DNA of 64,000 bases from Bacillus cereus (GCF_002584535.1 NZ_NUOT01000061.1:44506-108505), one strand, 5' to 3'. Shown: positions 42,446 through 52,116, counted from the stretch's first letter. Notes: generated by a model not told the origin, from the letters alone. Numbers and translations are program-made.

Positions 42446-43717
42446 ATGTCAATGGATGTAGAAACAAAACAAAAGGCTAGTGTATCTGTAGTATTAAAAA
42501 ATCGATTTGTGCAAGCAATTATTGCTTCAGCATTATTTCTCCAGATAGGAATTTGGATCCGAAACTTTGCGGTACTGCTGTATGTAATGGATATGACGAA
42601 TGGTGATGCATTTGCTATTTCAATGATTTCAGTTGCAGAATTTGCACCAATTTTCATTTTTTCATTTATAGGAGGCACATTCGCGGATAGGTGGAAACCA
42701 AAAAGAACGATGATTTGGTGCGAAGCTTTAAGTTCTTTATCAGTATTTGCAGTATTGCTTACGCTGATCTTTGGAAGTTGGAAAGTTGTATTTTTCGTCA
42801 CACTTATCTCTGCAATTCTTTCGCAATTTTCACAGCCTTCAGGTATGAAATTATTTAAACAACATCTATCTACAGAAGAAGTACAGTTGGCTATGTCATT
42901 ATATCAAACCATTTTTGCGATTTTCATGGTATTAGGTCCTATACTTGGAACGTTTATATTTCAAGCCTTCGGAATTTACACTTCTATTATTGTGACAGGT
43001 ATTGCTTTTTTATTTGCGGCTTTAGTTTTGTTATTTCTGCCAAAAGATGTTGAAGAACAAGAAGAAAAGAAAAAAATGAGTTTGCTGCAAGAAATGGTGG
43101 ATGGAATTAAATATGTAAAAGCAAAGAAAGCATTAACATTACTCGGTATTTGTTTTATGGCAGCAGGATTAGGGATTGGACTGATTCAGCCACTCGGTAT
43201 TTTTATCGTGACAGAACAATTAGATCTATCAAAAGAAAGCTTACAATGGCTATTAACTGTAAATGGTGCTGGAATGATTATTGGCGGAGCTTTAGCGATG
43301 GTATTTGCGAAAAATATTGCGCCGCAAAAGATGTTAATTTTAGGAATGTTAGCACAGGCAATTGGCATCGGTATCATTGGGTTTTCTACAAATTTATGGA
43401 TCACACTTATCGCTCAGTTTTTCAGTGGTTTAGCTCTTCCTTGTATCCAAATTGGGATAAACACACTTATTATTCAAAATTCGGATACAGACTTTATTGG
43501 ACGGGTAAATGGAATTTTGAGTCCTTTATTTACAGGTTCAATGGTATTAACGATGAGCATTGCTGGTTCATTAAAAGAAGTATTTTCACTAAGTACAATG
43601 TATGAAGGAACAGCATTACTATTTATTATTGGTTCATTATTTATTTTACCAATATATAATTTGAAACCAGTAGTAGGAACTTCAAATGAGGAGGGTGTCG
43701 TCCAACATGAATCCTAA
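42446..43717 (+). CDS. MFS drug-efflux transporter (macrolide-efflux type)
   Basis: 423 residues with twelve membrane helices. Motif A is [16 protein letters not shown] near residue 73-88, and the layout resembles MefA-type antibiotic exporters. The SD GGAGG (42434-42438) is 7 bases before ATG and inside the stem of the attenuator, so expression should be low unless the leader is opened. Its 3' end overlaps the Vat start by 11 bases; both are co-expressed. Substrate may be a macrolide, streptogramin or similar ribosome-acting compound, by inference from its partner. Confidence 0.85.
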   Translation: MSMDVETKQKASVSVVLKNRFVQAIIASALFLQIGIWIRNFAVLLYVMDMTNGDAFAISMISVAEFAPIFIFSFIGGTFADRWKPKRTMIWCEALSSLSVFAVLLTLIFGSWKVVFFVTLISAILSQFSQPSGMKLFKQHLSTEEVQLAMSLYQTIFAIFMVLGPILGTFIFQAFGIYTSIIVTGIAFLFAALVLLFLPKDVEEQEEKKKMSLLQEMVDGIKYVKAKKALTLLGICFMAAGLGIGLIQPLGIFIVTEQLDLSKESLQWLLTVNGAGMIIGGALAMVFAKNIAPQKMLILGMLAQAIGIGIIGFSTNLWITLIAQFFSGLALPCIQIGINTLIIQNSDTDFIGRVNGILSPLFTGSMVLTMSIAGSLKEVFSLSTMYEGTALLFIIGSLFILPIYNLKPVVGTSNEEGVVQHES

Positions 43718-44339
43718 TCCGAATGTGAAATATCCTATCGAAAGTAACAAGAGTGTTCATTTTATTAAAAATACAATAACAAAACCAAATATTATTGTTG
43801 GAGATTATTCTTATTATGATTCGAAAAACGGGGAAACATTTGAAGATCAAGTGCTATATCATTATGAAATTTTTGGAGACCAATTGGTTATGGGGAAATT
43901 TTGCTGCATAGCACCCGGTGTTACATTTATAATGAATGGCGCAAATCATAGAATGGATGGATTTTCAGCGTATCTATTTAATATTTTCGGTCATGGATGG
44001 GAAAGATTCACACCGGAACTTTCTGACTTACCATTTAAAGGAGATATGGTTATTGGAAATGATGTATGGATTGGTATGGATGCGACAATTATGCCTGGAG
44101 TGAAGATAGGGGACGGAGCAATTATTGCTACAAAATCTGTTGTCACTAAAGATATTCCACCGTACACAATTGTCGGTGGCAATCCTGCCGTTGAAATTAA
44201 AAAGAGATTTTCAGACGAAATCATAAATGGACTATTAGAAATAAAGTGGTGGCACTTGGATATAAAAAGTATTTCTGAAAATATTAATGCGATTGTAAGT
44301 GGGGATATGGAAGCGTTGAAAAAATTATTAGACGCTTAA
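43707..44339 (+). CDS. Vat-family streptogramin A acetyltransferase-like enzyme
   Basis: 210 residues from ATG 43707, with GGAGGG 11 bases upstream and inside the end of the MFS gene; the 43686 start lies before that site. The left-handed beta-helix hexapeptide repeat is plain ([35 protein letters not shown]), and the N-terminal GDYSYYD..., FCCIAPGV and ANHRMDG segments are those of Vat/xenobiotic acetyltransferases, with the histidine at ANHR likely catalytic. Translational coupling to an efflux gene supports an antibiotic-resistance role. Terminator follows. Confidence 0.85.
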   Translation: MNPNPNVKYPIESNKSVHFIKNTITKPNIIVGDYSYYDSKNGETFEDQVLYHYEIFGDQLVMGKFCCIAPGVTFIMNGANHRMDGFSAYLFNIFGHGWERFTPELSDLPFKGDMVIGNDVWIGMDATIMPGVKIGDGAIIATKSVVTKDIPPYTIVGGNPAVEIKKRFSDEIINGLLEIKWWHLDIKSISENINAIVSGDMEALKKLLDA

Positions 44340-44354
44340 GTGTGAAAAATATGC

Positions 44355-44397
44355 AAAAAAGGAGGGCTCCATGATTAAAGATGAGTCCTCCTTTTTT
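44355..44397. terminator. bidirectional terminator
   Basis: AAAAAAGGAGGGCTC (44355-44369) and GAGTCCTCCTTTTTT (44383-44397), one G.U; ends the MFS-Vat operon and the convergent gene at 44375. Confidence 0.88.
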
Positions 44398-44791
44398 CAT
44401 TCATTTTATCAATTTTATAAACAAAACCACCATCACACCATAAGTCGTAACAAAATGTTTCTGGTTTAGATAGAAGGGTTTGGGAGCGCTCAACCCACCT
44501 TAAAATATCTGTATTCGTTGAATTTGCAGCACTTTGTAAGATATTTTGAAGTGATTCTATATTATATGTATTTCCGCTAGTCCGAATAGCATCTCCAACT
44601 AATAGATATAAACAATGAAGAAAAAAAACTTGGTTGGGGCAATTTGTATCACTTGCAATATTCAGTATCATTTCCGCGACATTAGTGATATTGCATACCG
44701 ATAAGTCCCAGTCTTGTTCAGGGAAAATAGCATCTTCGGTATAAGCCCATTCAATAATTTCTTTCGTTGTTGGATTCCACGGATCTTTCAT
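44375..44791 (-). CDS. unknown cytoplasmic protein
   Basis: 138 residues from ATG 44791, which has AAAGGAG 8 bases upstream; the upstream start at 44830 is before that site. Opens MKDPWNPTTKEIIEWAY; no signal, no helix, several cysteines (DLSVCNITN, FLHCLYL, YDLWCDGG). Predominantly helical. No family recognised. The 3' end reaches into the shared terminator. Confidence 0.7.
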   Translation of the reverse strand: MKDPWNPTTKEIIEWAYTEDAIFPEQDWDLSVCNITNVAEMILNIASDTNCPNQVFFLHCLYLLVGDAIRTSGNTYNIESLQNILQSAANSTNTDILRWVERSQTLLSKPETFCYDLWCDGGFVYKIDKMNEKRRTHL

Positions 44792-44980
44792 TATGCAATC
44801 TCCTTTATCATTTATAAAATAATAAATCAATTATATAACAGAAAAAAAGTTTGAGGAAAATGTTTCTCTTGTCTAATTCTACATGATCATTCTTAAGCGT
44901 AGTATCAATACAAATAAAAAATAGAAGTATCATACCTCTCAAATTTGTTAATGATAAAAGAATAAGGAGGTGTGATACTT

Positions 44981-45136
44981 ATGGCACAAGATGTTTTATG
45001 TGAAGTAAACAACTGTCAATTTTGGGGTAACGGAAACAAATGTAATGCAGAGGCAATTTATGTAGTGAGCCATAAAGGTAACAAAGCATCTACAACGGAA
45101 GAAACTGATTGCAAAACCTTCATTCCTGAAGCTTAA
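44981..45136 (+). CDS. DUF1540 small cysteine protein
   Basis: 51 residues: MAQDVLCEVNNCQFWGNGNKCNAEAIYV..., ending DCKTFIPEA. The spacing C-x4-C-x7-C...C is the DUF1540 pattern, thought to bind metal and often linked to sporulation. AAGGAGGTG lies 10 bases before ATG. Too short for a normal gene screen but clearly coding. Weak terminator follows. Confidence 0.88.
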   Translation: MAQDVLCEVNNCQFWGNGNKCNAEAIYVVSHKGNKASTTEETDCKTFIPEA

Positions 45137-45141
45137 ATAAT

Positions 45142-45175
45142 AAGGGGTAACCGTAGGTGGTTGCCCTTTTAATAA
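45142..45175 (+). terminator. terminator of the DUF1540 gene
   Basis: AAGGGGTAACC (45142-45152) and GGTTGCCCTTTT (45159-45170), with a small internal loop. Confidence 0.7.
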
Positions 45176-45233
45176 TTATAGTATTGATAATAAATTTCAT
45201 TTTCATTCACTGTATTTTCTTTTTTGTAGTTTT

Positions 45234-45731
45234 CTATATTTTTTTCATGAGAGAAGTAATCCAAGCTAGTTCATGCTCAATGCGTGATTTACTTTGCTGT
45301 ACGACTTCCGAAATAAAAAGTGATGTTTCAGATAAAGATTGAATAGATGTTAATTGTGTATATAGCACATTTTGACGAGTCGTTAAAACTTCTTTTCGAG
45401 CTTCGTAATCCAGCTTCTCAAACAATGCAACACGTACAAGAAATTCAGCATCATTAGAAGCTAGTTTCTCTGGAAACTCTCGCATCATTTCATAAAAGAT
45501 TTCTTCACCCGTTTGAGTTAAGGCATAAATGTTACGGTTTGGTTTACCTATTTGTTGATGGACCTTTTTTGTAATTGCTCCCATATCTTCAAAACGCCGA
45601 AGAGCCGGATAGAGCATGTTATGATTGAGTTCAAAATTTTCTCCAAGACGATTTTGAATGTTTTTCTTTATTTCATAACCATACTTTGGTCCAGAAGTTA
45701 ATTCTGCGAGTAGTAAAATATCAACATACAT
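45234..45731 (-). CDS. PadR-family transcriptional regulator
   Basis: 165 residues. N-terminal winged helix (ILLLAELTSGPKYGYEIKKNIQ, LNHNMLYPALRRFEDMGAITK, YALTQTGEEIFYEMM) and a helical C-terminal part for dimerisation. It is divergent from a P450 gene across a 140-base region that holds a PadR-type palindrome (45784-45802), so it probably represses the P450, itself, or both, in response to a small aromatic or hydrophobic compound. The ATG is at 45731, with a GGGGG-type site upstream. Confidence 0.9.
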   Translation of the reverse strand: MYVDILLLAELTSGPKYGYEIKKNIQNRLGENFELNHNMLYPALRRFEDMGAITKKVHQQIGKPNRNIYALTQTGEEIFYEMMREFPEKLASNDAEFLVRVALFEKLDYEARKEVLTTRQNVLYTQLTSIQSLSETSLFISEVVQQSKSRIEHELAWITSLMKKI

Positions 45732-45783
45732 ATGTATTCCCCCTAATTTTTCTCAAGTTTTTATCCGTAAATATCTCCTTTAT

Positions 45784-45802
45784 ATATGTTAAAATAACAT
45801 AT
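45784..45802. promoter_or_regulatory. PadR-type operator palindrome
   Basis: ATATGTTA (45784-45791), centre AAA, TAACATAT (45795-45802). PadR-family sites are typically ATGT...ACAT dyads, and this gives ATGTTAaaaTAACAT between the PadR and P450 genes. Confidence 0.65.
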
Positions 45803-45871
45803 GTTAGTCTATACATCTTTGAACTGCCTACCTATTACTTTTTATTTTAATAGAAAAGGGAGGAAAGAACT

Positions 45872-47083
45872 ATGAATTCGCCTGAAAATGTAATTTTGGT
45901 TCATGAAATTTCAAAGCTTAAAACAAAAGAAAAGCTGTGGAATCCTTATGAGTGGTATAAGCATATGAGAGAAAATCATCCGGTCTATTATGATGCGGAG
46001 CAAGATGTATGGAATGTCTTTTTATATGATGATGTGAACCGTGTTTTATCTGATTATCGCCTATTTTCAAGCAGAAGAGATCGTCGTCAATTTTCCATTC
46101 CTCCTTTAGAAACAAGAGTAAATTTAAATTCTTCTGATCCTCCAGAGCATCGAAACATTCGATCAATTGTTTCAAAAGCATTTACCCCAAGAAGTCTTCA
46201 GCAGTGGAAACCACGGATACAAGCAATTGCAAATGAACTTGTGCAAGATATGAATCATTTTGATGAAATCGATATTGTAGAGCAGTTTGCTGCACCTCTA
46301 CCTGTAACTGTTATTTCTGATTTATTAGGTGTTCCAACAACAGACAGAAAACAAATTAAGATGTGGTCAGATATTTTGTTCATGCCATATAGCAAAGAGA
46401 AGTTTAGCGATTTAGATACACAGAAAGAAGTCACTTTACATGAATTTAAAGCTTATCTTCTCCCAATTGTTCAAGAGAAACGGTACCATTTGAAAGAAGA
46501 TATTATTTCAGACCTGATCAGAGCAGAGTATGAAGGAGAAAGATTGACTGACGAGGAAATTGTTACATTTTCATTAGGACTATTAGCCGCGGGGAATGAA
46601 ACCACTACAAACCTTATTATTAATAGCTTTTATTGCTTTTTAGTAGATGCACCTGGGGTATATAAAGAGTTAGGCGAAAGTCCAGAGCTGATTCCTAAAG
46701 CGATAGAAGAGGTACTACGTTATCGTTTCCCAGTTACATTAGCCCGTACTATAACAGAAGATACAACAATATTTGGACCAAAAATGAAAAAAGGACAAAT
46801 GATTGTTACGTGGATAAGTGCTGCCAACTTAGATGAGAATAAATTTCCGCAAGCAGATCGCTTTGATTTACATCGATCTGGAAATGAAAAACATTTAACA
46901 TTTGGCAAAGGACCACACTTTTGTTTAGGGGCACCACTCGCTCGTTTAGAAGCTGAAGTTGCATTAACTACGTTTATTAGCAATTTTAAAAAGCTAGAGC
47001 TTTCACCATCCTTTCATTTAGCGAACTGTGTATTAGAGAATGAACAAACGTTAAAACAACTTCCTATTCTTTTGAAGGAATAA
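45872..47083 (+). CDS. cytochrome P450 (CYP109/YjiB-like)
   Basis: 403 residues. Haem motif FGKGPHFCLGAPLARLEAEV near residues 346-365, I-helix AAGNETT near 243 and E-x-x-R in EEVLRYR near 279. The I-helix AGNET replaces the usual AG-D/E-T. The opening and SAANLDENKFPQ pattern recall CYP109 and YjiB, which hydroxylate fatty acids, steroids and terpenoids in vitro; the natural substrate is unknown. GGGAGG lies 10 bases before ATG. Divergent from a PadR regulator; followed by a hairpin. Confidence 0.93.
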   Translation: MNSPENVILVHEISKLKTKEKLWNPYEWYKHMRENHPVYYDAEQDVWNVFLYDDVNRVLSDYRLFSSRRDRRQFSIPPLETRVNLNSSDPPEHRNIRSIVSKAFTPRSLQQWKPRIQAIANELVQDMNHFDEIDIVEQFAAPLPVTVISDLLGVPTTDRKQIKMWSDILFMPYSKEKFSDLDTQKEVTLHEFKAYLLPIVQEKRYHLKEDIISDLIRAEYEGERLTDEEIVTFSLGLLAAGNETTTNLIINSFYCFLVDAPGVYKELGESPELIPKAIEEVLRYRFPVTLARTITEDTTIFGPKMKKGQMIVTWISAANLDENKFPQADRFDLHRSGNEKHLTFGKGPHFCLGAPLARLEAEVALTTFISNFKKLELSPSFHLANCVLENEQTLKQLPILLKE

Positions 47084-47098
47084 AGCGTATTAAAAAAT

Positions 47099-47133
47099 GA
47101 AAACCCCTATTTTATGTAGGTGTTTTCATTTTT
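47099..47133 (+). terminator. terminator of the P450 gene
   Basis: GAAAACCCCTA (47099-47109) and TAGGTGTTTTC (47117-47127), one mismatch, T-run. Confidence 0.8.
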
Positions 47134-47243
47134 TTAATATGTTTTTTATAATATCTAAGATATTTTCAAACGAATTTAAAAATATCTCTTGACATGAAAC
47201 GCTTTTCATAAATTATAACTAAGTTGGGTTTGACAAAGTAAAT

Positions 47244-47366
47244 ATGGAAACGATACCTGATTTATCTGTTTATCCTACTATTTACGAACAAGAAGCCATC
47301 CGATTTCAGTGGAAGGAAATAGAGGAATCAACTGCCCATATAATCCTGATTCGTGAAGGCTACTAA
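47244..47366 (+). other. possible short ORF or gene scrap
   Basis: 40 codons from ATG 47244 (METIPDLSVYPTIYEQE...). Composition looks protein-like, but there is no ribosome binding site and no family recognised; probably debris. The rest of the 338-base gap holds only a terminator and AT-rich sequence. Confidence 0.2.
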
Positions 47367-47421
47367 TTAGTGGTTTCACTTTATATGAGCATGTTTATTT
47401 ATAGAAAGTGGTGACGAAACA

Positions 47422-48282
47422 ATGAAATTAATTGCGATTGATTTAGATGGAACTCTTCTTTCAAGAAATAAAATGATTAGTAAAGAAAATGCAGAAGCGA
47501 TTCAAAAATGTCAGGAGCAGGGGCATGTGATAGCGATTTGTACAGGACGTTCTATTGTCGATATTGAACGACTTTTACTGGAAGCGAATTTACAGTGTCC
47601 AATTATTGCAGAAAACGGAGCTCTTATTTATACGAATCAAAAAATGATGAAAAGATATCCAATTCAAAATAAACAAGCCTTTGAAATTGTCGAGTATCTT
47701 GAACAAAATCGTATGTATTATCAACTGTATACAGATCGAGGTGTATACGTTCCGGCGTATGGTGAAGAAAGTGTAAATCATGAAATAGAATGGATAAAAA
47801 GATCAAATAAAGATATGGATCAGCAAGAGCTTGAGGTCATCGCAGCACTGTATCTTGAACATACAGCATTTCATATCACAGAAAGCTGTAAATCAATATT
47901 AGCAGAAGAGATTTATGTGCATAAGCTTTTACCATTTTCCTATAACATAGAGAAATTACAAAAATTAAAAAGGCATTTTCAACATAATACAGAGCTAGCA
48001 ATTACTGCTTCATATTGGCATAATTTAGAGATTAACCATCGTGACGCTCAAAAGGGTAATGGTTTATATACTTTAGCTGAACATCTTAATATTCCGGTAG
48101 AGAATACCGTTGCGATAGGCGATGGTCTTAACGATATTTCAATGATGGAAAAAGCACATATGTCTATCGCGATGGGAAATGCAGTAGACGAAATTAAAAA
48201 GATTTGTCACTATGAAACACGATCGAATGAAGAACATGGTGTTGCACATGCTCTTTATCAATATGTCATAGAAAAAAAGTAA
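47422..48282 (+). CDS. HAD-IIB (Cof-type) phosphatase
   Basis: 286 residues. Opening AIDLDGTLLS (residues 4-13) with the two catalytic aspartates, then AICTGRS near 36, the Cof-type cap domain, K in RDAQKGNGL near 212 and GDGLNDISMMEKA near 232 with the metal aspartates. These are HAD motifs I-IV of the Cof/YwtE type, which dephosphorylate sugar phosphates, riboflavin precursors or other small compounds. GTGGTGA precedes ATG. Single gene with a terminator; substrate unknown. Confidence 0.92.
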   Translation: MKLIAIDLDGTLLSRNKMISKENAEAIQKCQEQGHVIAICTGRSIVDIERLLLEANLQCPIIAENGALIYTNQKMMKRYPIQNKQAFEIVEYLEQNRMYYQLYTDRGVYVPAYGEESVNHEIEWIKRSNKDMDQQELEVIAALYLEHTAFHITESCKSILAEEIYVHKLLPFSYNIEKLQKLKRHFQHNTELAITASYWHNLEINHRDAQKGNGLYTLAEHLNIPVENTVAIGDGLNDISMMEKAHMSIAMGNAVDEIKKICHYETRSNEEHGVAHALYQYVIEKK

Positions 48283-48309
48283 AAAAGAATCCACAAAGGA
48301 TTCTTTTTT
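48281..48309 (+). terminator. terminator of the HAD gene
   Basis: AAAAAAGAATCC (48281-48292) and GGATTCTTTTTT (48298-48309), 12-bp stem, 5-base loop. The 300 bases up to 48612 show no gene. Confidence 0.9.
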
Positions 48310-48611
48310 ACTTTTATTAGGGGTAAGGTATTCTATGAGATTCATAGAAGCCTTATTACAGCTCATTATATAGAATATATTGGTAGTATTGTATATATTT
48401 TTAAATTATTTTGTGAATAATTTGTGAATTTTTTAATTCTATTACACGTATGGAAAGGCAGTTATATACCATTTTGAACACTTTTTAATTGAAAAATAAA
48501 ATTTATTTGAATAATTATGCTCTTGCTATATACCTATGAGAACATTATTCGTATAATGGAGAAGCGTGATTAAAAATTGGTATTAAATTTACATATAGAG
48601 GTGGAAAGAGA

Positions 48612-50393
48612 ATGAATGCTCGGCTATTGGAACTCATTGATGTAAACACAATAGAAACCATGGCAGAACAATTTTATAAATTAACAAACATTTCACATCA
48701 ACTTCTTGATCAAAATATGGCATGTGTTTTTTCATTTGGTATGAATCGAGAAGAAAATAAACAACTTACAAAGATTGAAATTCCGTTTTTTTTACATGAG
48801 CAACATCTTGGTTCATTTGTTGCCTGTTCAATAAAAAATGACATTCTTACTTGTCAAAAATACTTCGAAATGCTTTCAAAACTCATTGTAGATAGTGCAA
48901 TGAATAAACTTCAAAACCAAACAAAAAACATACATTTACTTTCTCAAAAAGAAGAACAGCTACACACAATCTTACAAAATATGCCCATTATGGTTGATGC
49001 TCTTGATAAAAATGGAAAATTTATATTATGGAACCGGGAATGTGAGCTCGTAACAGGTTATGCTGCAGAAGAAATCGTTGGGAATCCAAAAGCGCTTGAA
49101 CTGCTATACCCTGATGAAAGTTATCGCAAGCAAATGCAAAAGAAATTTTCGGTTCGTGGAAAAAGTTTTCGAGATTGGGAAATGAATTTAACATGCAAAA
49201 ATGGAGAAATAAAAACAATCATGTGGTCAAATATTTCAGAACAGTTCCCAGTACCTGGCTATAGCTATTGGGCAGTTGGAGTTGATATTACTCATCGAAA
49301 AGGAATTGAAGAGCAATTAAAGCAACAAACATCTGAACTAGAGCTTATTTTCAAAGCATTACCTGATTTGTGCTTTTTAACCGAGGCTGATGGAACAATT
49401 ATAGATTATAAAGCCGGTTCGCCAGCTAAGTTTTACGTACCGGCAGAATCTTTTATGGGGAAAAAGTTTTATGAGGTCTTGCCTTCACCCGTTGCACAGC
49501 AATTTCGTGAAGCAATTCACCAAGTGCAGCATAAAGAATCAACTGTTATTGTTGAATACCCACTCACACTTAAGGGCAGTATTAGTTTCTTTGAAGCTAG
49601 ATGTTTACCATTGTTAAAAGATAAGGTCATGATTATTGTCCGTGATATTACGGAACGTAAAAAGACTGAAGAGTTATTGAATAAATCAGATACACTTGCG
49701 GCAATTGGACAATTAGCTGCAGGGGTAGCCCATGAAGTCCGAAATCCATTGACTGTGATTAAAGGATTTATTCAATTATTTCAAATTAATCAAGCAGACC
49801 AAGATAAATATTTTGAACTTATGCTATCAGAAATTGAAAGAATTGAAGCTATACTTCATGAGTTTTTATCGATTGCAAAAACTGATGTTATTCCAACTGA
49901 AAAGAAGAATCTCTGTTTCATATTAAAAAATGTCGTTTCGTTAATCAATACGAAGGCAATCATGACAAATATTCAAATTAATCTTCATATAGAATCAAAA
50001 GAATTAATCATTGATTGTTGTGAAAATCAATTAAAACAAGTCTTTATTAATATTTTACAAAACTCAATTGAAGCAATGCCAGATGGAGGAGAAATATCTA
50101 TTTACGTGAAAAAATCAGAGCGTGAGGAGGTTATTATTAATATAGTTGATGAGGGCTTAGGAATTCCTGAAGAAAGAATAAAAAGACTTGGTGAACCTTT
50201 TTATAGTACGAAAGAAAAAGGAACTGGCATTGGGCTAATGCTCAGTTATAAAATTATTGAAAGTCATCAAGGAAGAATTAGCATAATGAGTGAGGTAGGA
50301 GTAGGAACATCAGTTACAATTTATTTACCTATGTTTCAAAGTGAGCAGGTTACTTCTCATTCAGCGATGCCATCTATAACAAAGGCTTTGTAA
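48612..50393 (+). CDS. PAS-domain sensor histidine kinase (sporulation-kinase type)
   Basis: 593 residues, soluble. Residues 1-100 are a PocR-like or related N-terminal sensory region; two PAS domains follow (about 115-235 with ALDKNGKFILWNRECELVTGY and EMNLTCKNGEIK, and about 245-350 with LTEADGTIIDYKAG). Then HisKA with LAAGVAHEVRNPLTVIKGF near 366-384 and HATPase with NILQNSIEAMPDGG, DEGLGIPEERI and KGTGIGLM. The layout matches cytoplasmic Bacillus sporulation kinases such as KinA and KinE, and no response regulator adjoins it, so it may feed the Spo0F phosphorelay. RBS GAGGTGGAAAG precedes ATG. Confidence 0.9.
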   Translation: MNARLLELIDVNTIETMAEQFYKLTNISHQLLDQNMACVFSFGMNREENKQLTKIEIPFFLHEQHLGSFVACSIKNDILTCQKYFEMLSKLIVDSAMNKLQNQTKNIHLLSQKEEQLHTILQNMPIMVDALDKNGKFILWNRECELVTGYAAEEIVGNPKALELLYPDESYRKQMQKKFSVRGKSFRDWEMNLTCKNGEIKTIMWSNISEQFPVPGYSYWAVGVDITHRKGIEEQLKQQTSELELIFKALPDLCFLTEADGTIIDYKAGSPAKFYVPAESFMGKKFYEVLPSPVAQQFREAIHQVQHKESTVIVEYPLTLKGSISFFEARCLPLLKDKVMIIVRDITERKKTEELLNKSDTLAAIGQLAAGVAHEVRNPLTVIKGFIQLFQINQADQDKYFELMLSEIERIEAILHEFLSIAKTDVIPTEKKNLCFILKNVVSLINTKAIMTNIQINLHIESKELIIDCCENQLKQVFINILQNSIEAMPDGGEISIYVKKSEREEVIINIVDEGLGIPEERIKRLGEPFYSTKEKGTGIGLMLSYKIIESHQGRISIMSEVGVGTSVTIYLPMFQSEQVTSHSAMPSITKAL

Positions 50394-50417
50394 TCGAGAT
50401 TAATTTCCATTGACGGT

Positions 50418-50465
50418 AAAGAAAAGAGGTCATCTTATCACCCTATAAGATAGCCTCTTTTCTTT
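50418..50465. terminator. bidirectional terminator
   Basis: AAAGAAAAGAGG (50418-50429) and CCTCTTTTCTTT (50454-50465), with inner ATCTTAT/ATAAGAT stem. Confidence 0.9.
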
Positions 50466-50466
50466 G

Positions 50467-51147
50467 TTATCCAGCGAATTGTACTGCAGTTTTAGCATGT
50501 AAAAAAGCAGTATCAAATACAGGAATAGAAAGATCTTTTTGTGAAATGAGTAACGGAATTTCAGTACAACCTAATAAAATTCCTTCTGCACCATTTTCAA
50601 TAAGTTTTTGAATGATTTGTAAGAAACGTACTTTGGACTGCTTTGAAATAATTCCTTTACTTAATTCATAGAGAATGACATTATGAATGAAATTCCGGTC
50701 ATCTTCTTTCGGAATCATTGTTTCAATTCCATAATTAGCTAATCTTGTTTTATAAAATTCCTGTTCCATTGTTTGTTTTGTTCCAAGTAAACCAATTCGT
50801 TTCACATCGTGTTCAACAATTTCTTCAGCACTTACATCACCAATGTGGAGAAGGGGAATAGAGATTGCTTGTTCTACTTCTTCCGCAAATTGATGTACTG
50901 TATTTGAGCACATAAGTATACAATCTGCACCAGAATTCTCTATTTTTTTTGCTACTTGAACGAGTTGTTTTTGCACTTCTTCATATTGTTGATTTTGTAA
51001 TAAATTCGTCACTTCGCCAAAATCCATGCTATAAAGGACAAGCTTTGCATTTTGATTATACTGAGATAGAGTTAGTGTATTAATATGTTTATAATAAAGA
51101 GACGTTGATTCCCAGCTTAATCCACCAATTAATCCGATTATTTTCAT
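50467..51147 (-). CDS. aspartate/glutamate racemase family protein
   Basis: 226 residues of the Asp/Glu/hydantoin racemase fold. The two catalytic cysteines are in MCSNTVH near residue 81 and LGCTEIPLL near 195, and the opening GLIGGLSWESTSLYY is typical of YgeA/RacD aspartate-racemase-like proteins. It would interconvert the L and D forms of aspartate or a related acid. The start is at ATG 51147 after GGGAGGG. Single gene, convergent with the kinase. Confidence 0.9.
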   Translation of the reverse strand: MKIIGLIGGLSWESTSLYYKHINTLTLSQYNQNAKLVLYSMDFGEVTNLLQNQQYEEVQKQLVQVAKKIENSGADCILMCSNTVHQFAEEVEQAISIPLLHIGDVSAEEIVEHDVKRIGLLGTKQTMEQEFYKTRLANYGIETMIPKEDDRNFIHNVILYELSKGIISKQSKVRFLQIIQKLIENGAEGILLGCTEIPLLISQKDLSIPVFDTAFLHAKTAVQFAG

Positions 51148-51306
51148 GTCAAATCCCTCCCGTAAACATGCTTTATTTAACTTATTATTCCATAATTCCG
51201 ATAAGAATACAATGTTTTAATTGTTTATTTTTCGAAAAATAAAAATAGTGGGAAAAGTGTTGGGATTAATTTGCGTTAATGCAATAATACAAGTTACAAA
51301 CGAATA

Positions 51307-51419
51307 CTTATCTAGAGAGGTGGAGGGAACGGCCCGATGAAACCTCAGCAACCCTTATTTACTACAAAATAGGAAGGTGCTAATTGCGCAAAGGACATAT
51401 TGTCTTTTGAAAGATAAGA
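51307..51419 (+). promoter_or_regulatory. SAM-I (S-box) riboswitch
   Basis: CTTATC opens the P1 helix (51308-51313), closed by GATAAG (51413-51418). Conserved core AGAGGTGGAGGGAACGGCCC, then GATGAAACCTCAGCAACC and AAGGTGCTAATT. Binds S-adenosylmethionine. The downstream terminator is at 51441-51470. Controls the ECF transporter genes that follow. Confidence 0.96.
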
Positions 51420-51440
51420 GGATCATATATTCATATGCAA

Positions 51441-51470
51441 ATGGCCTCTTATAGCAGAGGTCATTTTTTA
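51441..51470 (+). terminator. riboswitch terminator
   Basis: ATGGCCTCT (51441-51449) and AGAGGTCAT (51456-51464) followed by Ts; one G.U pair. Expression platform of the SAM-I element. Confidence 0.88.
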
Positions 51471-51557
51471 TTGGGAAGAAAGGAAGTGAAGGCTCATAAT
51501 TCAATGTTTTTTTACATAGGACTAATAGAAACTCACTAAAATGAGAGGAGAATTCAT

Positions 51558-52106
51558 ATGAACAAATTATCTACAAAATTAGTCGTAGCAATTGGAATCG
51601 GTTCTGCAATATATGGTGTATTAGGTCTATGGGGATTTTCAATTGCACCAAACACATTTATCAAGCCTGCTTTGGCTATATTAACAATATTTGGTGCGAT
51701 TTTCGGGCCATTTGCAGGACTTTTGATTGGTCTTATCGGTCATACGGTGACAGATACCATCGCTGGATGGGGAGTATGGTGGGGATGGGTACTTAGCTCA
51801 GGTATTATTGGATTTACGATGGGACTTGTACAAAAACGAGCAAGTTTCAGTGTGAAAAATGGAATATTTCGTAATAGAGATATTTCATATTTTGCTATAA
51901 CAGGTTTAATTGGGATTGTCGTTGCAATGATATTTGCTGGTGCTTTTGATATTATCATTATGGGTGAACCTTTGGATAAAATTGTTATTCAAGTACTTGG
52001 TGCAACGATTGCAGATGTCCTTGTATTCTTAATTCTAGGTTTACCAATCACACTGGGATTAGCGAAAGCAAATAAAAAACATACACATTTGAAGATTGAA
52101 AAGTAG
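51558..52106 (+). CDS. ECF transporter S component, UPF0397 family
   Basis: Membrane substrate-binding subunit of a vitamin-type ECF importer. 182 residues with five to six helices; [41 protein letters not shown] and the ending [11 protein letters not shown] are UPF0397 hallmarks. It is often annotated as an HMP or thiamine component, but here the operon lies behind a SAM riboswitch, which points to methionine or a precursor such as methylthio compounds. GAGAGGAGAA precedes the ATG. It is followed by the energising ATPase and T component. Confidence 0.92.
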   Translation: MNKLSTKLVVAIGIGSAIYGVLGLWGFSIAPNTFIKPALAILTIFGAIFGPFAGLLIGLIGHTVTDTIAGWGVWWGWVLSSGIIGFTMGLVQKRASFSVKNGIFRNRDISYFAITGLIGIVVAMIFAGAFDIIIMGEPLDKIVIQVLGATIADVLVFLILGLPITLGLAKANKKHTHLKIEK

Positions 52107-52116
52107 GGAGATTATT

